Positions 31,489 to 35,850 of a stretch of DNA of 35,850 nucleotides are shown here, in pieces. The notes under the pieces are model-generated. The model had not been told where the DNA came from. It did not search any database and saw only the letters and a program-made list of their open reading frames with translations. Where the stretch lies: assembly GCA_019118445.1 (NCBI GenBank), contig DWYY01000112.1, positions 1 to 35,850 of the forward strand, written 5' to 3'. The position numbers were made by a program, and so were the translations under genes. Origin of the DNA: Candidatus Eisenbergiella merdipullorum. GTDB lineage: Bacteria; Bacillota; Clostridia; Lachnospirales; Lachnospiraceae. Each line of letters starts with the position of its first letter. Position 1 is the stretch's first letter.

Positions 31489-31935
31489 TTGGCAAAAAAA
31501 GCGTTTTTGGAAGTGCAGAGAAAGGCGGCCAGAGTGAAGGTGATGGAATTTCTTAACGCGCACAGGGAGGATGAAGATCCCTGTGAATGCGTGATCCTGC
31601 CTGACGGCAGCATAGAGGAGCCTCTGCCCTCCCACATCGGGAAACTGGCAGAACTAGCGGGAGCGGATTCCGCAGCGCTCAATGGGCATATGGAAAAAAA
31701 CATGGAGCCTCTCTTCTGGCTGGTGGAGTACACCGGCTGTATGTCTGTATGGCAGACCCGTGTGGTCGCTCCATCGAAGACGACGAAGGAACAGGAAGAT
31801 ACGCTGGAGGAGCTGTATGACGCGGCCCTGCTGTCTCCCGGTTACCTGAGAGAGACGGCGGGGGAGGATTACCAAAAAAGCGTGGAAAAGGCCAGGCAGT
31901 CGATAGAGGAAAAGGGCAGCGGCAGGGAGCAGTGA
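31489..31935 (+). CDS. Unrecognised small protein, TTG start
   Basis: 148 residues. It starts at TTG 31489, with AGGA six nt upstream; no in-frame ATG gives a better start. Not recognised. The N-terminus is basic and helical (A-K-K-A-F-L-E-V-Q-R-K-A-A-R-V-K-V-M-E-F-L), the middle has C-E-C-V-I-L-P-D-G-S-I-E-E-P-L-P-S-H-I-G-K-L and W-L-V-E-Y-T-G-C-M-S-V-W-Q-T-R-V-V, and the C-terminus is acidic and helical. No signal peptide or membrane segment. First gene of a plus-strand run; the pseudoprotease follows after 38 bp. Its codon use matches neighbours, which supports a real gene. Confidence 0.65.
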   Translation: MAKKAFLEVQRKAARVKVMEFLNAHREDEDPCECVILPDGSIEEPLPSHIGKLAELAGADSAALNGHMEKNMEPLFWLVEYTGCMSVWQTRVVAPSKTTKEQEDTLEELYDAALLSPGYLRETAGEDYQKSVEKARQSIEEKGSGREQ

Positions 31936-31973
31936 TTTTCCCAGCATAAACATACTAAAATGGAGATCGATAC

Positions 31974-33338
31974 ATGCCGGATCAAGAAAAAAAGAACGAA
32001 GCGGATCAGGAGGACAAACTGCAGCCCAGGCCGCAGCCAGCTTCAGATTCCGCCGGAACGGATATCAGTTTTATCAAGGAAAAGGTCAAGGAAAGGCCGG
32101 TCAATAAAAGAAAGCTTTTGAAACGGACCATGATCACTGCCTCTATGGCAGTGATCTTCGGGCTGATCGCATGCTTTACTTTCCTGGTGCTCGAACCGGT
32201 TTTCAGCAACTGGCTGTACCCGGAAGAGGAGCCGGAACCCGTGCAGCTTCAGGAGGAGTTGGAAAACGAGGAAATGCTGCCGGAAGACATGGTGCTGGAG
32301 ACGGAGAGTGAGGAGGAAACCACGCCGCCCGTCCAGACCACCGTGGTGGAGCGGGTTGAACTGAATGTCTCTGATTATCAGACGCTTTACAGTAATCTTT
32401 ATAAAATGGTACAGGAGGTATCCAAATCCCTGGTAACAGTGATCGGGATCACCTCAGATACGGACTGGCTGAATAATTCCTACGAAAATGAAGGACAGAA
32501 CGCGGGGCTGATCGTGGCGGATAACGGCAGGGAGCTTCTGATCCTGACGGAAAAGGAAATCGTAGATCAGTCGGAGGAGCTGAATGTGGTATTCTGTGAC
32601 AGCACCCAGGTGCAGGCGGAACTGAAACAGGCCGATCCCACCATAGGGCTTGCCGTGATCAGCGTGGCGCTGGAAAACATCCCGGATGCGACGCAGGAGA
32701 CCATATCGCCCGCCAAGCTGGGAAGCTCCAGCAACAGCGGTCTTCTGGCAACGCCGGTGGCAGCGCTGGGCCGTCCGCTCGGCAAGGCAAATTCCGTCAT
32801 ATACGGAATGATCACATCCGCGGATTCTACCCTGTATCTGGCGGACGGAAATTATCAGCTCCTGACTACGGATATCTATGGAAGCACATTTGGAAACGGT
32901 ATCATTATCAATCTGAGCGGACAGGTGCTCGGCATCATCTGCCAGGAGAACAGCGCGGAGGATACGCCGAACCTGATCACCGCTTACGGCATCAGCGGGC
33001 TGAAAAACCTGATCGAAAAGCTCTCCAACGGCCAGCCCTCCGCTTCCCTTGGCATTTTCGGCACCGATGTGCCCCAGGAGATCCAAGAGAGCCAGGGGGT
33101 TCCTGCAGGCGCCTACGTGACGGGGATCGTCATGGATTCCCCGGCCATGGTGGCAGGCATACAGAGCGGCGATGTGATCGTGCGGATGGGGACGGAAGAG
33201 ATCAGCTCCTTTTCCGATTACAGCAGCACGCTCATGAGCCTTCTCCCCAACACAGAGGTGACGCTTACCGTCATGCGGCAGGTACAGGAGGAGTATCAGG
33301 AGATGACGGTGGATGTGCTTTTGAATACATTGGAATAG
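31974..33338 (+). CDS. Membrane-anchored HtrA-like pseudoprotease with PDZ domain
   Basis: 454 residues. Cytoplasmic basic tail 1-51, single TM at 52-73, acidic linker 84-116, degenerate S1C trypsin-like domain about 135-345, and PDZ domain 355-450 (P-A-G-A-Y-V-T-G-I-V-M-D-S-P-A-M-V-A-G-I-Q-S-G-D-V-I). The architecture is that of Firmicutes HtrA/DegP proteins. However, the catalytic His block (usually T-N-x-H-V-V) reads L-T-E-K-E-I-V, the Asp block (x-D-L-A-V-I) reads I-G-L-A-V-I, and the Ser block (G-N-S-G-G-P-L) reads T-F-G-N-G-I-I-I-N. All three catalytic residues are therefore replaced. Probably a binding or sensing protein outside the membrane. GGAG lies 8 nt before ATG. Confidence 0.85.
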   Translation: MPDQEKKNEADQEDKLQPRPQPASDSAGTDISFIKEKVKERPVNKRKLLKRTMITASMAVIFGLIACFTFLVLEPVFSNWLYPEEEPEPVQLQEELENEEMLPEDMVLETESEEETTPPVQTTVVERVELNVSDYQTLYSNLYKMVQEVSKSLVTVIGITSDTDWLNNSYENEGQNAGLIVADNGRELLILTEKEIVDQSEELNVVFCDSTQVQAELKQADPTIGLAVISVALENIPDATQETISPAKLGSSSNSGLLATPVAALGRPLGKANSVIYGMITSADSTLYLADGNYQLLTTDIYGSTFGNGIIINLSGQVLGIICQENSAEDTPNLITAYGISGLKNLIEKLSNGQPSASLGIFGTDVPQEIQESQGVPAGAYVTGIVMDSPAMVAGIQSGDVIVRMGTEEISSFSDYSSTLMSLLPNTEVTLTVMRQVQEEYQEMTVDVLLNTLE

Positions 33339-33399
33339 AAGAGAGGAAAAACCGCGGATCTGTGTCTGCCGATACGGATACCGGAGATGGAGGAAGGAA

Positions 33400-34344
33400 A
33401 TGAAATATATCAGAGACTATAAAGAAGGCGACAGGATGTTTGATATCTACCTGTGCAAGCATAAACAGGCGGCTGTGACCAAGAACGGGAAGCCTTATGA
33501 AACGGTGGTCCTTCAGGATAAGACCGGCACCATCGACGCCAAGATCTGGGATCCCAACAACGCCGGGATCGCGGAATTTGACGTGCTGGACTACATAGAG
33601 GTTTACGGGGACGTGAACAGCTTCCAGGGTGCGCTCCAAGTAAACGTAAAGCGGGTCCGCGTCTGCCATGAGGGGGAATACAACCCCGCAGATTACCTTC
33701 CCGTGAGCAGCAAAAGCATCGACGAGATGTATAAGGAGCTTCTGGGCCTTATCGGGTGCACGGAAAACGAATACCTGAAAAAGCTGCTGGAAAGCTTTTT
33801 TGTGGAGGACGAGGCCTTCATCCGTGCTTTCCGCACTTCCTCTGCGGCCAAGACCATCCATCATGGCTTTGTGGGCGGCCTTCTGGAGCATACCCTGAGC
33901 GTGGCGAAGCTGTGCGAATATTTCTGCAAAACCTATCCCATCCTGAAACGGGATCTGCTGATCACCGCCGCCCTCTGCCACGACATCGGCAAGACGAAGG
34001 AGCTTTCTCTCTTCCCGGAAAACGACTACACTGACGATGGCCAGCTTCTCGGCCACATCGTCATGGGCGCGGAGATGGTGGGCGAAAAGGCCCGTCAGAT
34101 CCCCGGCTTTCCGCCCGTGCTTGAGGCGGAGCTGAAGCACTGCATCCTGGCCCACCATGGCGAATACGAATACGGCTCCCCCAAAAAACCCGCGCTGATC
34201 GAAGCGGCAGCTCTGTATCTGGCTGACAACGCGGACGCGAAGCTGGAAACCTTCTCCGAAGCCCTGCAGGGAGCGACAGGGTATGGCTGGCTTGGATATA
34301 ACCGGCTGTTTGAGTCCAACATCCGCCTGACCAGATTGGACTGA
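33400..34344 (+). CDS. yhaM: 3'-5' exoribonuclease YhaM
   Basis: 314 residues, the same length as B. subtilis YhaM. N-terminal OB-fold nucleic-acid binding domain 1-100 (L-Q-D-K-T-G-T-I-D-A-K-I-W-D), then an HD domain with H-G-G-L/H-H-G-F-V-G-G-L-L-E-H-T near 155-165, the metal-binding C-H-D-I-G-K near 193 and A-H-H-G-E-Y-E-Y-G near 250. YhaM trims RNA and DNA 3' ends in the presence of metal ions. SD GGAGGAAGG before ATG. 61 bp after the pseudoprotease and followed by the rRNA methyltransferase, so likely a shared transcript. Confidence 0.95.
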   Translation: MKYIRDYKEGDRMFDIYLCKHKQAAVTKNGKPYETVVLQDKTGTIDAKIWDPNNAGIAEFDVLDYIEVYGDVNSFQGALQVNVKRVRVCHEGEYNPADYLPVSSKSIDEMYKELLGLIGCTENEYLKKLLESFFVEDEAFIRAFRTSSAAKTIHHGFVGGLLEHTLSVAKLCEYFCKTYPILKRDLLITAALCHDIGKTKELSLFPENDYTDDGQLLGHIVMGAEMVGEKARQIPGFPPVLEAELKHCILAHHGEYEYGSPKKPALIEAAALYLADNADAKLETFSEALQGATGYGWLGYNRLFESNIRLTRLD

Positions 34345-34408
34345 AACAGCCTGCCAAAGAGAAGTGGTCTGTCGGAGAGCAATGCTCTGGAAAGGAACGG
34401 GCTTCTGT

Positions 34409-35850
34409 ATGGAAGTGAAGAAGAATGATATTTTTACCGTAACGATCACGGATACCGGAACGGATGGCGAAGGAATCGGAAGAGTGAGCTGGCCCGGCAG
34501 GGAAGAACCCGGAAAAGTGAACGGATCCGGTGGGGAAGAATCCGTGAAAGTGAGCAGGCCCGGCGGGGAGAAGCCATGTGCGGCAGACGCGGCGCATGCG
34601 GACAGGGCAGGGGAGGCCGGAGGCTTTACCCTGTTTATTAAGGACGCCGTGATCGGGGATACTGTGCAGGCAAAGGTCATGAAGGCGAAGAAGCACTATG
34701 CCTATGCGAAGCTGGAGAAGGTAATCGAGCCTTCTCCTTTTCGCGTTACGCCCCTCTGCCCCTTCAGCCGCCAGTGCGGCGGCTGCCAGCTTCAGGCGCT
34801 TTCCTATGAGAAGCAGCTGGAATTTAAGGAAAAAAAGATCAGGAACAACCTGATCCGCATCGGCGGCCTGGCTCCGGAACAGGTGGAAAAGATCATGGAG
34901 CCGATCATCGGTATGGACGATCCCTGGCACTACCGCAACAAGGCCCAGTTTCCCTTCGGAACGGATAAGGACGGAAACGTGGTGACGGGCTTTTACGCGG
35001 GCCGGACCCATACCATCATTCCCAACACGGACTGCGCGCTTGGCGTTCCGGAGAACCGGAGGATTCTGGAAATCATCCTGGCGCATATGAAGCGTTTTCA
35101 GATCAGCGCCTACGACGAGCAGACCGGAGAAGGCCTGCTGCGCCACGTTCTCATCCGCAAGGGCTTTCAGAGCGGACAGCTCATGGTCTGCCTGGTGGTA
35201 AACGGCAGCCGTTTCCCGGAGGAAGAGACGCTTGCCGACGCGCTCTGGCAGCTTCCCGGCATGACCAGCCTGTCCGTCAACACCAACCGGGAGCGCACCA
35301 ACGTGATCCTCGGCAAAAAAATCCGCGTGGTGCGGGGAACCGGCTTCATCGAGGACTCCATCGGCGGCGTCACCTTCCGGATCTCACCCCTTTCCTTCTA
35401 TCAGGTGAACCCCGTTCAGACGGAAAAACTTTATAGCCAGGCTCTCGCTTACGCGGGCCTGAGCGGAAAGGAAACCGTGTGGGATCTATACTGCGGCATC
35501 GGAACGATCTCCCTGTTTCTGGCGAAACAGGCGGGAAAGGTGTACGGCGTGGAAATCGTCCCCGATGCCATCCGGGATGCCCGGCAAAACGCGGAGCGAA
35601 ACGGAATCACCAACGCGGAGTTCTTCGTGGGGAAGGCGGAGGAGGTGCTTCCGGAGAAATATGAAAAGGAAGGCATCCATGCGGATGTGATCGTGGTGGA
35701 CCCGCCCCGCAAGGGCTGTGACGAAAGATGCCTGGAAACCATGGTGAAGATGCAGCCGGAGCGGATCGTGTACGTGAGCTGCGACTCGGCCACCCTGGCC
35801 AGGGATGTGAAGTACCTGCGGGAGAACGGGTATGAGATCGTGAAGGGGAG
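34409..35850 (+). CDS. rlmD: 23S rRNA uracil-C5 methyltransferase, RlmD/RlmCD type (partial)
   Basis: 480 codons visible; the 3' end is outside the window. Methylates uracil of 23S rRNA with SAM. TRAM domain at the N-terminus (V-T-I-T-D-T-G-T-D-G-E-G-I-G, later F-T-L-F-I-K-D-A-V-I-G-D), interrupted by a ~40-residue insert. 4Fe-4S motif C-x5-C-x2-C in L-C-P-F-S-R-Q-C-G-G-C near 115-124, with the fourth Cys in T-D-C-A-L-G. SAM site W-D-L-Y-C-G-I-G-T-I, V-V-D-P-P-R-K-G-C, and catalytic Cys in Y-V-S-C-D-S. Start taken at 34409, matching the family N-terminus; ATG 34382 in frame has GGAG 4 nt upstream and is an alternative. Confidence 0.92.
   Translation, partial: MEVKKNDIFTVTITDTGTDGEGIGRVSWPGREEPGKVNGSGGEESVKVSRPGGEKPCAADAAHADRAGEAGGFTLFIKDAVIGDTVQAKVMKAKKHYAYAKLEKVIEPSPFRVTPLCPFSRQCGGCQLQALSYEKQLEFKEKKIRNNLIRIGGLAPEQVEKIMEPIIGMDDPWHYRNKAQFPFGTDKDGNVVTGFYAGRTHTIIPNTDCALGVPENRRILEIILAHMKRFQISAYDEQTGEGLLRHVLIRKGFQSGQLMVCLVVNGSRFPEEETLADALWQLPGMTSLSVNTNRERTNVILGKKIRVVRGTGFIEDSIGGVTFRISPLSFYQVNPVQTEKLYSQALAYAGLSGKETVWDLYCGIGTISLFLAKQAGKVYGVEIVPDAIRDARQNAERNGITNAEFFVGKAEEVLPEKYEKEGIHADVIVVDPPRKGCDERCLETMVKMQPERIVYVSCDSATLARDVKYLRENGYEIVKG
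34484..34576 (+). repeat. 33-nt tandem repeat inside rlmD TRAM domain
   Basis: Units start with GTGA at 34484, 34517 and 34550, spaced exactly 33 nt; the third is partial. They encode 11-residue units V-S-W-P-G-R-E-E-P-G-K, V-N-G-S-G-G-E-E-S-V-K and V-S-R-P-G-G-E-K-P. Confidence 0.8.

Noticed and set aside
33271-34680. 469-codon minus-strand frame opposite yhaM
   Set aside because: Antisense to yhaM and the pseudoprotease end, no SD, no recognisable motif.
1-35850. tRNA genes, CRISPR arrays, riboswitches, intact insertion sequences
   Set aside because: Looked for cloverleaf ends with CCA, regularly spaced repeats, T-box and common riboswitch cores, and transposase motifs; none was seen by eye.

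Overview
The window looks like a chromosomal segment from an anaerobic Firmicute of the class Clostridia, most likely a Lachnospiraceae gut bacterium. The signs are strong AGGAGG-type ribosome binding sites, TTGACA/TATAAT promoters, a large Bacillus/Clostridium-type SRP RNA directly after tadA, MutS2, YhaM, an NrdG2-type activase, a thiolase, and several short proteins typical of that family. The genus cannot be fixed from the sequence alone. Coding density is high and there are no tRNA, rRNA, CRISPR or intact insertion sequences.

Layout: (1) 1-2.7 kb, minus strand: an AraC regulator upstream of a DUF1349 protein and an MFS transporter cut by the window edge. (2) 2.8-5.4 kb: HD-domain phosphohydrolase and endonuclease III overlapping by 4 bp, converging on a RelA/SpoT-domain protein whose C-terminus carries a HEPN-like R-N-x3-H motif. 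(3) 5.5-17.5 kb: a carbohydrate locus. A sugar isomerase-like TIM barrel converges on a LacI regulator. The LacI gene diverges from two CUT1 ABC permeases, a lipoprotein binding protein and a GH32 fructosidase; a second unit holds a GH35 beta-galactosidase and a ROK sugar kinase. Wreckage of a SIS-domain gene and of a ROK repressor follows, then a metallophosphoesterase. No ABC ATPase is encoded here, so the importer probably borrows a shared MsmK-type ATPase. (4) 17.5-21.2 kb: thiolase, a small XRE regulator divergent from a repeat-containing Lachnospiraceae-type protein, and an NrdG2-type radical SAM activase. (5) 21.3-24 kb: tadA and SRP RNA, then a synteny break (no dnaX) filled by a small Cro-like regulator and a frameshifted AP2/zinc-ribbon mobile-element remnant, then a PflX-type radical SAM protein. 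(6) 24-31.3 kb: a pRiA4b ORF-3-like protein, then on the minus strand an SDR dehydrogenase and a probable mutS2-response regulator-histidine kinase operon. (7) 31.5-35.85 kb, plus strand: an unknown small protein, an HtrA-like membrane protein that has lost its catalytic triad, YhaM exoribonuclease, and an RlmD-type 23S rRNA methyltransferase cut by the window end.

The most notable signals are the RelA/SpoT-HEPN-like protein standing alone; the HtrA-like pseudoprotease; palindromes sitting over both divergent promoters of the sugar locus; gene debris at 15.7-16.2 kb and 22.6-22.9 kb; and three unrelated proteins that carry in-frame tandem DNA repeats (15, 33 and 33 nt periods). No clearly new multi-gene system was recognised. 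All family calls are from reading the sequence; no database search was run.
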